This document shows positions 6,787 through 16,422 of a DNA stretch of 64,000 bases, piece by piece. The stretch spans positions 1 to 64,000 of the forward strand of contig CAJXIY010000004.1 in the NCBI GenBank assembly GCA_913054495.1, given 5' to 3'. The notes beneath the pieces were generated by a model. The model was not told the DNA's origin. It searched no databases and saw only the letters and a program-made list of their open reading frames with translations. Both the position numbers and the translations under genes were made by a program. The DNA comes from an uncultured Gammaproteobacteria bacterium (GTDB lineage Bacteria > Pseudomonadota > Gammaproteobacteria > Pseudomonadales > Pseudohongiellaceae). The first letter of the stretch is position 1; every line of letters begins with the position of its first letter.

Positions 6787-9700
6787 ATGCAAACAGTAGT
6801 AAAGCAAACAAAGGCTTCGGAACGATTGCTGAGGCAAGCGCTCACTCAACGGATTCTGCTGTTGGATGGCGCCATGGGGACGATGATCCAGGCAGAAAAG
6901 CTGTCGGATGCTGAATTTCGCGGCGACCGCTTCAATGACCATCCCCATGAATTGTCTGGCAACAACGATCTGCTGACCCTGACTCAGCCCGATGTCATCA
7001 GCAAGATTCACCGTGCCTATCTGGACGCTGGTGCGGACATCATCGAAACCAATACCTTCAACTCCACCCGCAGCTCCCAGGCTGACTACCAGCTGCAAGA
7101 CATTAGCTACGAGTTAAATTTTGAGGCGACCAGGCTGGCGCGTGCGGTTTGCGACGAGGTCAACCAGATTTCACCGGAGAAACCCCGTTTCGTAGCCGGG
7201 GTGCTGGGCCCAACCAGCAAGACCACTTCCATCTCCGGCGATGTCAATGATCCTGGCTTTAGAAGTATCAGTTTCGATGAGTTAGTCGAGGACTATGGCA
7301 ATTCCACGAACGGGCTAATCGACGGTGGCGCAGATATTATTCTCATTGAAACGGCATTCGACACTCTCAATGCCAAGGCCGCTATCTTCGCGCTCCAGCG
7401 CTGTTTCGAGGAGAAACAACTGAGCCTGCCCTTGATGATATCGGGCACCATAACAGATGCCAGCGGACGCACCCTGTCCGGACAAACCGTTGCTGCTTTC
7501 TGCAATTCTGTCGCTCATGCCAATCCCTTGTCTATCGGGTTTAACTGTGCGCTGGGCGCGGAACAATTGCGTCCCCACATCGAAGAGACCGCCGCCCTTG
7601 TCGACACCTATGTGTCAACGCATCCTAACGCCGGCCTGCCGAACGAGTTCGGCGCCTATGACCAGGGTGCAGAAGAAATGGCCGCCATCATCAAGGAATT
7701 TGCCAGCAGTGGCTTCGTCAACATTGTGGGCGGCTGCTGCGGCACCACCCCGGCACACATCGCCGCGGTGGCAGCGGCCGTCGCCCATATCCCGCCGCGA
7801 ACGTTGCCCGTGCTAAAACCGGCATGTCGCCTTAGCGGCCTCGAAGCATTCAACATCGACGGTGATTCGCTGTTCGTGAATATAGGAGAGCGGACCAATG
7901 TCACCGGTTCCGCGCGATTCGCCCGCCTGATCAAGGAGGAGGATTTCGACGAGGCCCTGGAAGTCGCGCTCGAGCAAGTGGAAGCCGGGGCTCAAATTAT
8001 AGACATCAACATGGACGAAGGCATGCTCGATTCCGAAGCCGCCATGGAGAAATTTCTAAAACTGGTGGCGTCAGAACCCGACATCAGCCGGGTCCCCCTG
8101 ATGGTAGATTCGTCGAAATGGGAGATCATCGAAGCTGGCCTCAAGTGCGTGCAGGGCAAAGCCATCGTCAATTCTATTAGCTTGAAAGAAGGTGAAGAAG
8201 CCTTCCTCAGCAAGGCGGCGCTATGCCAGAAATATGGCGCGGCCGTGATCGTCATGGCCTTCGATGAGAACGGACAGGCCGATACACTGGCGAAGAAAAA
8301 AGCCATCTGCAAACGTAGCTACGATATTCTGGTGAAACAACTGAAGTTTCCAGTGGCCGATATAATTTTCGATCCCAATATCTTCGCCGTGGCGACCGGT
8401 ATCGACGAACACAATAATTATGCCGTAGATTTCATCGAAAGCTGCCGCTTTATTAAGTCTAACCTGCCCGGTGCGTTAATCTCCGGTGGCGTCTCTAATG
8501 TGTCATTTTCATTTCGAGGCAATAATACCGTCAGGGAGGCGATTCATTCGGTATTCCTCTACCACGCCATCGAAGCCGGCCTGTCTATGGGAATCGTCAA
8601 TGCCGGGCAGCTCGCTGTCTATGACGACATTCCTGCCGACCTGAAAACTGCCGTCGAAGATGTGGTGCTGAACCGGCACCCCAAGGCGACGGACAGGCTC
8701 ATGGAAGTCGCCCTGTCATACAGTGGAATAAGCCAGTCAAAGTCGACAGAGGATCTAGCCTGGCGAGAAAAACCGGTGGCGGCTCGGCTCAGCTATGCCC
8801 TGGTGAAAGGCATTACGAAGTTCATCGAGGCAGACACCGAAGAGGCGAGGCAACAGGCGGACAAACCCATCGAAGTTATCGAGGGCCCGTTGATGAAGGG
8901 CATGGACGAGGTTGGGGACCTATTCGGCAGCGGCAAGATGTTTCTGCCCCAGGTGGTCAAGAGTGCCCGGGTAATGAAACAAGCGGTGGCCTATCTGCTG
9001 CCCTATATCGACGCCGAACAGGCTGGGGGCGAGATCAAGAGTAAGGGCAAGATTCTGCTGGCCACGGTCAAGGGCGATGTCCATGACATCGGCAAGAATA
9101 TCGTCGCCGTGGTCCTGGGATGTAATAACTATGATGTCATCGACCTCGGCGTCATGGTGCCCTGTGAAAAAATATTACAGGTGGCGAAAAAAGAAAATGT
9201 GGACATCGTTGGCCTCAGCGGACTCATCACACCGTCCCTGGATGAAATGGTACACGTTGCCAGCGAGATGCAACGCCTGCAATTTGACATTCCCCTGCTG
9301 ATTGGTGGGGCGACCACGTCTAAGGCCCATACCGCGGTAAAAATTGAGCAGAACTACGACAACGACAGCACCATCTACGTCCCGGACGCGTCTCGTAGTG
9401 TGACGGTTGTAAGCAAGCTCCTCAATGCCGATAAAAAGCCAGCTTATGTGCAGGATCTACGGGAAGAATACGGCGTAATCCGTGAGCGGATTGCAAAGAG
9501 GAGCAACAAGCGCGTACTGCTAAGCTATGTTGACGCCAACGAAAATCTGTTTGCTCCGGATTGGGACGCCTACTCGCCCCCTGCTCCCGACTTTCTTGGC
9601 ACCCGGGTTTTCGATGACTATCCATTGGAATCATTGCTTGATTATATCGACTGGACTCCCTTCTTCATCACTTGGAGCCTGGCGGGAAAGTATCCCGCTA

Positions 9701-10497
9701 TTCTGAAAGACGGCAAGGTCGGCGCGGCGGCGACGGAACTGTTTGCCGATGCCCAGGCCCTGCTAAAGCAAATTCTGGCAGAAAAACTCCTTAAAGCCCG
9801 CGCGGTCATTGGTTTTTGGCCAGCTAATAGCGTCGGCTGCAATGACGTTCAGCTATACCAGCCCGACGACTCCGATGAAGCCTTGGCGCGCCTGCATTTC
9901 CTGCGGCAGCAAATACCCAAGGATGTGGATTTGCCTAATTTGTGTCTCGCCGATTATGTGGCGCCGGCAACGGTGGGTTACAGAGACTACCTGGGTGCTT
10001 TCGTGGTAACCGCCGGCATCGGTGCCGATACACTGGCGGCCAAATTTGAAGCCGAACACGACGACTATTCCGCACTGCTGGTTAAAGCGCTTGCCGACAG
10101 GCTGGCCGAAGCATTCGCAGAACAGTTACACGAGCGGGTAAGAAAGGAATTCTGGGGCTATGAGCCTGTGGAGAGCCTATCCCTTGGCGACCTCATCAAG
10201 GAGAAGTACAGGGGCATCAGGCCGGCACCCGGCTATCCGGCCTGTCCGGACCATGCGGAGAAGACCACCGTGTTTGAGTTACTCCAGGCCAGCGATGCAA
10301 TAGGGGTAGAACTCACCGAGAGTTTTGCGATGATGCCAGCGGCCACGGTGAGTGGCCTGTATTTTTCTCACCCGCAATCGCGCTACTTCTCGGTGGGCAA
10401 GATCAGCATGGAGCAAGTTGAAGATCTGGCCACCCGAAAAAACACCGGGCTGGCCGAGCTTACGCGCCTGCTCTCCCCAAATCTCGGGCACCTCTGA
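6787..10497 (+). CDS. metH: Cobalamin-dependent methionine synthase MetH
   Basis: MetH transfers a methyl group from methyltetrahydrofolate to homocysteine via cobalamin. At 1236 aa it has all four modules. The homocysteine domain shows [10 protein letters not shown] near the start, and zinc cysteines in FNCALG and GGCCGTTP (about 255-320). The folate domain begins at [15 protein letters not shown] (about 365). The cobalamin domain has the DxHxxG motif with axial ligand H766. The C-terminal reactivation domain has the SAM-binding [12 protein letters not shown] (about 1140). The enzyme therefore needs B12 and a flavodoxin-type partner. No metE is in the window. Its last three codons and its stop (GGG CAC CTC TGA) lie within the left arm of the repeat element at 10486-10752. 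Confidence 0.98.
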   Translation: MQTVVKQTKASERLLRQALTQRILLLDGAMGTMIQAEKLSDAEFRGDRFNDHPHELSGNNDLLTLTQPDVISKIHRAYLDAGADIIETNTFNSTRSSQADYQLQDISYELNFEATRLARAVCDEVNQISPEKPRFVAGVLGPTSKTTSISGDVNDPGFRSISFDELVEDYGNSTNGLIDGGADIILIETAFDTLNAKAAIFALQRCFEEKQLSLPLMISGTITDASGRTLSGQTVAAFCNSVAHANPLSIGFNCALGAEQLRPHIEETAALVDTYVSTHPNAGLPNEFGAYDQGAEEMAAIIKEFASSGFVNIVGGCCGTTPAHIAAVAAAVAHIPPRTLPVLKPACRLSGLEAFNIDGDSLFVNIGERTNVTGSARFARLIKEEDFDEALEVALEQVEAGAQIIDINMDEGMLDSEAAMEKFLKLVASEPDISRVPLMVDSSKWEIIEAGLKCVQGKAIVNSISLKEGEEAFLSKAALCQKYGAAVIVMAFDENGQADTLAKKKAICKRSYDILVKQLKFPVADIIFDPNIFAVATGIDEHNNYAVDFIESCRFIKSNLPGALISGGVSNVSFSFRGNNTVREAIHSVFLYHAIEAGLSMGIVNAGQLAVYDDIPADLKTAVEDVVLNRHPKATDRLMEVALSYSGISQSKSTEDLAWREKPVAARLSYALVKGITKFIEADTEEARQQADKPIEVIEGPLMKGMDEVGDLFGSGKMFLPQVVKSARVMKQAVAYLLPYIDAEQAGGEIKSKGKILLATVKGDVHDIGKNIVAVVLGCNNYDVIDLGVMVPCEKILQVAKKENVDIVGLSGLITPSLDEMVHVASEMQRLQFDIPLLIGGATTSKAHTAVKIEQNYDNDSTIYVPDASRSVTVVSKLLNADKKPAYVQDLREEYGVIRERIAKRSNKRVLLSYVDANENLFAPDWDAYSPPAPDFLGTRVFDDYPLESLLDYIDWTPFFITWSLAGKYPAILKDGKVGAAATELFADAQALLKQILAEKLLKARAVIGFWPANSVGCNDVQLYQPDDSDEALARLHFLRQQIPKDVDLPNLCLADYVAPATVGYRDYLGAFVVTAGIGADTLAAKFEAEHDDYSALLVKALADRLAEAFAEQLHERVRKEFWGYEPVESLSLGDLIKEKYRGIRPAPGYPACPDHAEKTTVFELLQASDAIGVELTESFAMMPAATVSGLYFSHPQSRYFSVGKISMEQVEDLATRKNTGLAELTRLLSPNLGHL

Positions 10498-10752
10498 ACA
10501 ATGCAGTGATGCCTCAGGCTTTCAGGCGGCTTAGCAATCAAGGCAGGATCGCGCAGGAATGTATTACCTTTCAAGCGGTCCTAACGCCGAGTGCTAAGCT
10601 GCCTGAAAGCCCCGTAGGGCGAGCCCTGAAGCGCTCATTTGCGGCGTTACACTTCTTGGCAAGGACTAAGAAGGCCATTACCTGCGAAGCCTGCCTTGCA
10701 ACTGAACGCTTCAGGACTCGCTGAGACATTACTGCATTGTTCAGAGGTGCCC
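10486..10752. repeat. 267-bp composite element with nested inverted repeats (CCTCTGA family)
   Basis: The ends are 22-bp perfect inverted repeats (10486-10507 and 10731-10752), beginning GGGCACCTCTGAA. Inside lie two more inverted pairs: 10517-10536 with 10592-10611 (20 bp, one mismatch) and 10619-10642 with 10698-10721 (24 bp, three mismatches). The intervening stretches are also distantly similar in inverted orientation (AAGGCAGG at both ends), so the element looks like two diverged units head to head. It encodes no protein, so it resembles a MITE or a paired REP-type element. It fills almost all of the metH-cysI gap. The left end provides the metH stop codon. An identical 28-base copy of its left end occurs at 47586-47613. 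Confidence 0.85.
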
Positions 10753-10777
10753 TGAGCAGCTTTTGATCAAACATCTG

Positions 10778-10807
10778 CTGACAATCTCGTAACGCCTTGG
10801 TTAAAAT
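10778..10807 (+). promoter_or_regulatory. sigma70 promoter for cysI
   Basis: CTGACA (10778-10783), an 18-base spacer and TAAAAT (10802-10807) match consensus at 5/6 in both boxes. It lies between the repeat element and the cysI ATG (10841). The predicted start near 10814 leaves a leader of about 27 bases. Confidence 0.6.
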
Positions 10808-10840
10808 ACGGGTAACGAGCCCCGATGACGGTGACCGACT

Positions 10841-12499
10841 ATGTATAGATACGACGGCTATGACCATCAGATGCTGAGGGACAGGGTCGCCCAGTTTCGC
10901 GATCAGACCGATCGCTTCCTCGCTGGCGAGTTGAGCGATGCGGAGTTTCTACCACTGCGTCTACAAAATGGTCTCTACATACAGCGCCTGGCGCCGATGA
11001 TTAGAATTGCCATTCCCTACGGCATGCTTTCTTCCCGGCAGTTAAGAAAACTCGCCTTCATCGCCAGGCACTTCGATAAGGGCTATGCCCATCTGACCAC
11101 GAGGCAGAATATACAGTACAACTGGCCGCATCTGGAAGATGTTCCAGACCTGCTGGCGCAACTGGCCGAAGTGGAGATGCACGCCATTCAGACCAGTGGC
11201 AACTGCATACGCAATACCACTACCGATCAATTTGCCGGGGTTGCGGTTGACGAGTTGGAAGATAGCAGGGCCTACTGCGAGATTATTCGTCAATGGTCCA
11301 CCTTTCATCCGGAATTTGCCTACCTGCCAAGAAAGTTCAAGATTGCAGTGTGCGGCACCGCGATCGACCAGGCCGCGACCCAGGTACACGACATCGGCAT
11401 CTACATAGTCCCAGGCCCTACCGGTGAAACTGGCTTCCGCATTCTCGCCGGCGGCGGACTCGGGCGCACGCCGGTAATCGGCCAGGAAATTTTTGAATTC
11501 GTCGAAAAACCACATCTACTCACAGCACTGGAGGCGATTCTACGGGTTTATAATCGGGAAGGTCGCCGCGACAACAAGTACAAGGCCAGAATCAAGATAT
11601 TGGTTCGCGAGACCGGGGTCGACGTGTTCCGGGAAAAAGTGCACGAGGAATGGCGGCGCATTAAAGACTCGGCATTGACCCTGACCGACGTCGAAATCGC
11701 GCGCTGCAAGGCTTTCTTTAAAGATCCTGCCTATGCAGAATTGACAGACAAACCGGAAGCATTGACCAAGCAACTGGCAGAGGATGTGCTGTTCAGTGGC
11801 TGGCACCAGCAGAACGTGCGCGCCCACAAACGCCCCGGCTATGCGATAGTCACCGTCTGCATGAAGGAGACCGGCGTGGCGCCGGGTGATGTGACGGACC
11901 AACAGTTGGAGCATATTGCCGATTTGGCCGAGCGCTACAGTTTCGGCGAAGTACGCATCAGCCACCAGCAGAATATTATTCTTGCCGACGTCAGGCAGGA
12001 GCAGTTGGCCGAGCTCTACTGCGAATTGAAATCCCAGGCCCTGGCTAGTGCCAATCTTGGCTTGCTCACCGATATCATTTGCTGCCCCGGTGGCGATTTC
12101 TGTGCATTGGCAAACGCCAAGTCCATACCTATTGCCGAATCCATCCAACGGCATTTCCATGACCACGACGAACTCACGGACATCGGCGAAGCGAATATCA
12201 ATATTTCCGGTTGCATGAATGCCTGCGGCCACCATCATGTCGGCAATATCGGCATACTGGGTGTGGACAAAAAGGGTGCCGAGTTCTACCAGATATCCCT
12301 AGGCGGTTCATCTAAAAACGTCGCCAGCCTCGGCAAGATCATGGGGCCTGCGTTCGCTCAGGAAGAAATCCCCGCTGTCATCGGCAAAATTATCGAGGTC
12401 TATAAAGTAAATCGAGAGTCCGGCGAAAAATTCATAGACACTTACAAGCGCATCGGCATGGCGCCATTCAAGGAAACCGTCTATGCCAAATCTGATTAA
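10841..12499 (+). CDS. cysI: Sulfite reductase hemoprotein, CysI-like (nitrite/sulfite reductase family)
   Basis: A 552-aa siroheme/[4Fe-4S] reductase that turns sulfite into sulfide for cysteine synthesis. It has the duplicated ferredoxin-like plus siroheme architecture. LTTRQNIQYNWPHLED (about 87-102) is the first siroheme-binding block. ISHQQNIILADV is the second. Cluster-binding cysteines appear as C-x5-C in CCPGGDFCALA and C-x3-C in SGCMNACGHHHVG (about 410-465). Length and sequence fit the type found in Pseudomonas and relatives, which pairs with a DUF934 protein instead of CysJ; the electron donor is probably ferredoxin or an NADPH-linked partner. Its 3' end overlaps the DUF934 gene by 17 bases, indicating translational coupling. 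Confidence 0.93.
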   Translation: MYRYDGYDHQMLRDRVAQFRDQTDRFLAGELSDAEFLPLRLQNGLYIQRLAPMIRIAIPYGMLSSRQLRKLAFIARHFDKGYAHLTTRQNIQYNWPHLEDVPDLLAQLAEVEMHAIQTSGNCIRNTTTDQFAGVAVDELEDSRAYCEIIRQWSTFHPEFAYLPRKFKIAVCGTAIDQAATQVHDIGIYIVPGPTGETGFRILAGGGLGRTPVIGQEIFEFVEKPHLLTALEAILRVYNREGRRDNKYKARIKILVRETGVDVFREKVHEEWRRIKDSALTLTDVEIARCKAFFKDPAYAELTDKPEALTKQLAEDVLFSGWHQQNVRAHKRPGYAIVTVCMKETGVAPGDVTDQQLEHIADLAERYSFGEVRISHQQNIILADVRQEQLAELYCELKSQALASANLGLLTDIICCPGGDFCALANAKSIPIAESIQRHFHDHDELTDIGEANINISGCMNACGHHHVGNIGILGVDKKGAEFYQISLGGSSKNVASLGKIMGPAFAQEEIPAVIGKIIEVYKVNRESGEKFIDTYKRIGMAPFKETVYAKSD

Positions 12500-12983
12500 G
12501 GACCGGGCGATTGCAATTGATCGCTGGACGCTTCTAAAAGATGCGACCGGCCCGGAAGTACTGACTGCCATACCCGGCAAAAACCTGATCGTGCCACTGC
12601 GGTTCTGGCAGGATTATGCAATCGAACTGGAAGGATATGCCGGTGACATCGGCATCTGGCTGGACAGCGACGAGACCGTAAGCGAGATCGGTGACCTCCT
12701 CAGTGAGTTTCCGCTCATCGCCCTGAATTTTCCAGTCTTCGCCGACGGCCGCTCATACTCCAATGCCAGAGAACTCAGAGAGCGGTTCGCCTATGCCGGT
12801 GAAATCCGAGCGATCGGCGACGTCCTGCGTGACCAGCTCTATTACATGTCTCGCTGCGGCTTCGATGCCTTCAGTCTACGCCATGACCAGGATCCGGATA
12901 GATGCATTGCCGCCCTCGACGATTTCACCACCGGCTACCAAGCGACGGTGGCGGAGCCAATCCCCTTATTCAGAAGGCGCTAA
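12483..12983 (+). CDS. DUF934 family protein, sulfite reductase partner
   Basis: A 166-aa cytoplasmic protein with the DUF934 features: a short N-terminal strand region (LIKDRAIAIDRWTLL), PGKNLIVPLRFW, the block FPVFADGRSYSNARELRERFAYAGEIRAIGDVLRDQLYYMSRCGFDAF (quoted in part by position, about 80-130), and a C-terminal segment ending YQATVAEPIPLFRRR. In Pseudomonas and many other proteobacteria this family is fused to the cysI operon just as here. It is often annotated as an oxidoreductase, but its biochemical role is not settled. The start ATG at 12483 lies inside the end of cysI, so it is almost surely co-translated. Confidence 0.9.
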   Translation: MPNLIKDRAIAIDRWTLLKDATGPEVLTAIPGKNLIVPLRFWQDYAIELEGYAGDIGIWLDSDETVSEIGDLLSEFPLIALNFPVFADGRSYSNARELRERFAYAGEIRAIGDVLRDQLYYMSRCGFDAFSLRHDQDPDRCIAALDDFTTGYQATVAEPIPLFRRR

Positions 12984-13035
12984 CAGATTATATTCTGGCT
13001 GTGTCTCATCAGCGTGGCTGCACCATAGACCGGTC

Positions 13036-14196
13036 ATGGAACCAGATTCTCTACTCTTTTCCTTTTTCCTGATTTTTAGCGGTGCCGCGCTGGCATCGAC
13101 CCTCGCCCTGTTTTTTCGACAGCCGCTACTGGTTGCCTACATCTTTATAGGGGGTCTGCTGGGTCCCTTCGGCTTAGGATACATCTCGGACCCCAGTTTG
13201 CTTACCGATATTGCGGAATTTGGCATTATTTTCCTGCTGTTTCTACTCGGACTGGACATGCAACCGAGTAAGCTTTTTCACACCCTTAAGAAAACCTTCC
13301 TCGTCACCCTGGCAAGCTCAATCGTGTTTGTCTTGCTGGGCTATAGCACCGGATTACTGTTTAATTTTTCCAACGTAGAAAGCCTGGTGATTGGCTTCGC
13401 CATGATTTTCTCCAGCACCATCATTGGTATCAAGCTGCTGCCCACGACAGTATTGCATCAGAAACACATGGGAGAGCTGATGGTTGGGATTCTGTTATTG
13501 CAGGATTTCATCGCGATCTTCTTGTTGGTGTTTCTGGATTCGGGGAATATTGAGCAATCCAGTGCCCTCAGAGTTCTCTTGGCATTTCCTCTGCTACTGG
13601 CGATCGCCTACTTCTCAACCCGTTTCATCTTGATTAAATTGATTGCGCGCTTCGATCAGTTCAAAGAATATATTTTCCTGCTGGCCATCGGTTGGTGTCT
13701 GGGATTAGCGGCACTCGCCTCTGCCATGGGTCTGTCCGCCGAAATTGGTGCCTTCATCGCTGGCGTGTCCCTCGCCACCAGTCCTATCTCACTCTTTATC
13801 GCCCTGAATCTAAAACCCCTGCGAGACTTTTTCCTGATTCTGTTTTTCTTTTCACTGGGCGCTCAATTTAACACCTCCCTACTGGGCCAGGTCATCGCCC
13901 CGGCTTTGCTGTTAGCGGCGCTGGCACTCAGTGTGAAACCGGTGGTCTTCCACTTTCTGCTGCGACGCTTCAGCGAGAGAAACAGGCTGGCCTGGGATGC
14001 GGGTTTAAGGCTGGGACAGATAAGCGAATTTTCTCTATTGATCGCCTTCGTCGCCACCCAATCGGGGATGATTGGAGAGACGGCTTCGCTGGTGATTCAA
14101 GCGGCTGCAATAATGACCTTCCTGGTCTCTTCCTATGTCGTCGTGATGTTTTGTCCAACACCCATCGCCAGTAATCCAAAACTGCGACGAGATTAA
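13036..14196 (+). CDS. CPA2 family cation:proton antiporter (membrane domain only)
   Basis: A 386-residue polytopic inner-membrane protein of the monovalent cation:proton antiporter-2 family. About 11-12 hydrophobic segments are visible. Family landmarks are LALFFRQPLLVAYIFIGGLLGP (about 23-44), LFLLGLDMQ (about 71-79), FAMIFSSTIIGIKLL, GILLLQDF (about 155-162) and LSAEIGAFIAGVSLA, where the polar residues form the transport path. It lacks the C-terminal TrkA-N/RCK nucleotide-binding domain of KefB and KefC, so glutathione gating is unlikely. Ion specificity (K+ or Na+) cannot be read. ATG at 13036 was chosen since the hydrophobic domain starts there; the upstream open frame overlaps DUF934. 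Confidence 0.9.
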   Translation: MEPDSLLFSFFLIFSGAALASTLALFFRQPLLVAYIFIGGLLGPFGLGYISDPSLLTDIAEFGIIFLLFLLGLDMQPSKLFHTLKKTFLVTLASSIVFVLLGYSTGLLFNFSNVESLVIGFAMIFSSTIIGIKLLPTTVLHQKHMGELMVGILLLQDFIAIFLLVFLDSGNIEQSSALRVLLAFPLLLAIAYFSTRFILIKLIARFDQFKEYIFLLAIGWCLGLAALASAMGLSAEIGAFIAGVSLATSPISLFIALNLKPLRDFFLILFFFSLGAQFNTSLLGQVIAPALLLAALALSVKPVVFHFLLRRFSERNRLAWDAGLRLGQISEFSLLIAFVATQSGMIGETASLVIQAAAIMTFLVSSYVVVMFCPTPIASNPKLRRD

Positions 14197-14260
14197 ACAG
14201 AGCATCGATCGGGATAACCGAAAAGAGTATTACCACCGGTTCTACCCAATCGGAGGTTCC

Positions 14261-15253
14261 CTAGTTCAGATTCAGCAGGTAACGCCCCACCGCTTCACCC
14301 TTTAACACCTTGCCCAGGTTGGCTTCCAGTTCTGAAAAATCTATTTCCTTATAAATTGTATCGAGATTTTCCAGCTTCCACTCACGGGCCAATTTATTCC
14401 AGATATCCGCCTTCGTCTGTGCCGATAATTCCACCGAGTCGACGCCGAGCAAATTCACGCCTCTGAGAATAAAAGGCAGCACGGTGCCTTGCAAAGCGGG
14501 CGACTGCACGAGACCACAGCAGGCGACACTACCTCCATAGTTTATGGATTTGATCACGTTGAACAAGGTGTCGCCGCCAACCACGTCGATAGCGCCCGCC
14601 CATTGCGGTTTCAATAACGGCCTGGAGTTCACTTCGGCGAGACTGTTTCTGTCAATTATCAGCGCCGCTCCCAATTGCTCGAGAAACGGGTGGGAGGAGC
14701 GCTTGCCGGTGCTGGCGACCACTGTGAATCCGAGCTTATGCAAGAGCGCCACAGCGACACTGCCCACGCCCCCGGTCGCACCCGTCACCAACACGCTACC
14801 GCTTGCCGGTGTCAAGCCGTTGACGAGGAGCTTTTCGACACATAGCGCAGCGGTAAATCCGGCGGTGCCGAGAATCATTGCCTGTTTCAGGCTCATCGCC
14901 TCGGGACAGTTGATTACCCAGTTCCCAGGCACCCGGATAAGCTGACCAAATCCACCAGACGTATTCATTCCCAGGTCGTAGCCGGTAACAATGACTTCAT
15001 CGCCTTCGGCAAAATCCGGGCTCGTACTCATCACTACCTTGCCAGCCGCATCGATACCCGGCGTATGGGGATAGGATCGCGTCACCGCCTTGTTGCCGCT
15101 TGCCGACAGAGCATCTTTATAGTTCAGGGATGAATACTGCACACGAATAAGCACATCACCTTCCGGTAATTCTGCGAGATCGCGTTCCGTAACACTTGCC
15201 TGAAATTGCTTTCCCGCTACTTCTTCTACTAGCAATGCTTTAAATTTTTGCAA
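14261..15253 (-). CDS. acuI: Acrylyl-CoA reductase AcuI / YhdH family oxidoreductase
   Basis: A 330-aa MDR-superfamily NADPH oxidoreductase. The AcuI/YhdH signature is clear: YSSLNYKDALSASGNKAVTR (residues about 42-60), PHTPGIDAAG, and the dinucleotide fold VLVTGATGGVGSVAVALLHKLG (about 155-176). No zinc-ligand cysteine set is present, as in this branch. AcuI reduces toxic acryloyl-CoA to propionyl-CoA in dimethylsulfoniopropionate and 3-hydroxypropionate metabolism, which fits a marine organism, but the YhdH branch acts as a general defence and substrate cannot be fixed here. The start is TTG at 15253; there is no ATG nearby, the conserved N-terminus begins at this point, and GGTGGA lies upstream. 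Confidence 0.88.
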   Translation of the reverse strand: MQKFKALLVEEVAGKQFQASVTERDLAELPEGDVLIRVQYSSLNYKDALSASGNKAVTRSYPHTPGIDAAGKVVMSTSPDFAEGDEVIVTGYDLGMNTSGGFGQLIRVPGNWVINCPEAMSLKQAMILGTAGFTAALCVEKLLVNGLTPASGSVLVTGATGGVGSVAVALLHKLGFTVVASTGKRSSHPFLEQLGAALIIDRNSLAEVNSRPLLKPQWAGAIDVVGGDTLFNVIKSINYGGSVACCGLVQSPALQGTVLPFILRGVNLLGVDSVELSAQTKADIWNKLAREWKLENLDTIYKEIDFSELEANLGKVLKGEAVGRYLLNLN

Positions 15254-15285
15254 GGATCTAATCCACCCAGTTAAATAGAAACGTA

Positions 15286-16377
15286 TTATTGATAATCGTT
15301 AATTCTCGATTTATTGGTCCAGTTCATAAGTATCTTCTCTACTACTCCCGGTATGGCCGAACTCAACTTGTCCTGAATAGATTTTTTTAAGTCGAATTCC
15401 ACCTCGAATACATCTGAGGTTTCACAGGCAGCCAGAATACACTCATCGCTGGTTTTGATCTCATCAACCATATAACGCTCCTTTGCCTGCATACCCACCC
15501 AGGTTTCACCGGTAGAAATCTTGTCTATGTCGACACTGGGGCGGTGGTCCTTTACCCACTGCTTAAATATACCGTGTATCGTCTCCACATCTTCCTGCAC
15601 CTTAGCCTTGCCCTTCTCCGTTATCTCACCGAAGGTAGTCAGGGTACGCTTGAACTCTCCCGCGCTGATAATCTCATAGTCGACATCGTTCTTTTTCAGG
15701 ACTCGATGAAAGTTAGGCAACTGCACCAGCACGCCAATAGACCCGATGATGGCAAATGGCGCCGAAACCAATTTATCCGCCAGGCAGGCCATCATATAAC
15801 CTCCGCTGGCCGCGACCTTATCGACACAAATTGTCAACGGGATGCCGGCGTTTTTTATTCTTAACAACTGAGATGAAGCCAAGCCATAGGCATGTACCAT
15901 GCCACCAGGACTCTCCAGCCTCAGGATTACTTCGTCGTCCGTTTCCGCCAGAGTGAGAATCGCTGTTATCTCTTCACGCAATGTGGTCACCGCTTCGGCA
16001 GCCATATCGCCCTTGAAATTCAGCACATAGCTGCGTTTTTTCCGATCACCGACAGCGCCTGAATCTGATTCCGAGCTTTTTTCGGCCCGTTGTCTCTGCT
16101 TTTCTTCTTCCCTGGCTTGTTTAAGTTCCGCCTTGGCTGCCTTCTTTTCCTGTTTGTGAATTTTCTTCAGTTGATCCTTGTCCAGTACAGAATGCCGCAA
16201 AATTTCTCGCATGTCGTCGAAGTGGTCATTCAGAGGGGTGACCCTGATGGTGCCTTTTCTGCCAATTTTTTTCTGTCGACTTCCGCTGGCCACAATCGCA
16301 CCTAGCACGATGATGATTGCTACGACGATTGTCGCCACCTTGGCGAAGAACATCCCGTACTGGATTAAATATTCCAA
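15286..16377 (-). CDS. sohB: Inner-membrane peptidase SohB (S49 family)
   Basis: SohB is a membrane-bound serine protease related to signal peptide peptidase SppA. The 363-aa protein has an N-terminal membrane segment (about 9-30), a charged coiled linker rich in Lys, Glu and Gln (about 70-110) and an S49 protease domain. The nucleophile serine is in KVAASGGYMMA (about 190) and the general-base lysine in AGEFKRTLT (about 240). The start codon appears to be TTG at 16377: AGGAG stands 8 bases upstream, and the resulting MEYLIQYGMFFAKV aligns with the E. coli SohB N-terminus; ATG at 16353 would cut this off. It sits in a same-strand run with nudC upstream and acuI downstream. Confidence 0.95.
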   Translation of the reverse strand: MEYLIQYGMFFAKVATIVVAIIIVLGAIVASGSRQKKIGRKGTIRVTPLNDHFDDMREILRHSVLDKDQLKKIHKQEKKAAKAELKQAREEEKQRQRAEKSSESDSGAVGDRKKRSYVLNFKGDMAAEAVTTLREEITAILTLAETDDEVILRLESPGGMVHAYGLASSQLLRIKNAGIPLTICVDKVAASGGYMMACLADKLVSAPFAIIGSIGVLVQLPNFHRVLKKNDVDYEIISAGEFKRTLTTFGEITEKGKAKVQEDVETIHGIFKQWVKDHRPSVDIDKISTGETWVGMQAKERYMVDEIKTSDECILAACETSDVFEVEFDLKKSIQDKLSSAIPGVVEKILMNWTNKSRINDYQ

Positions 16378-16422
16378 GGGTCTTACTCCTGTAACTAATA
16401 ATAAGGACTGTGAATCCTGTCC

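Noticed and set aside
11540-12238. 232-residue open frame on the minus strand inside cysI
   Set aside because: It lies wholly opposite a well-supported gene and its product has no family features.
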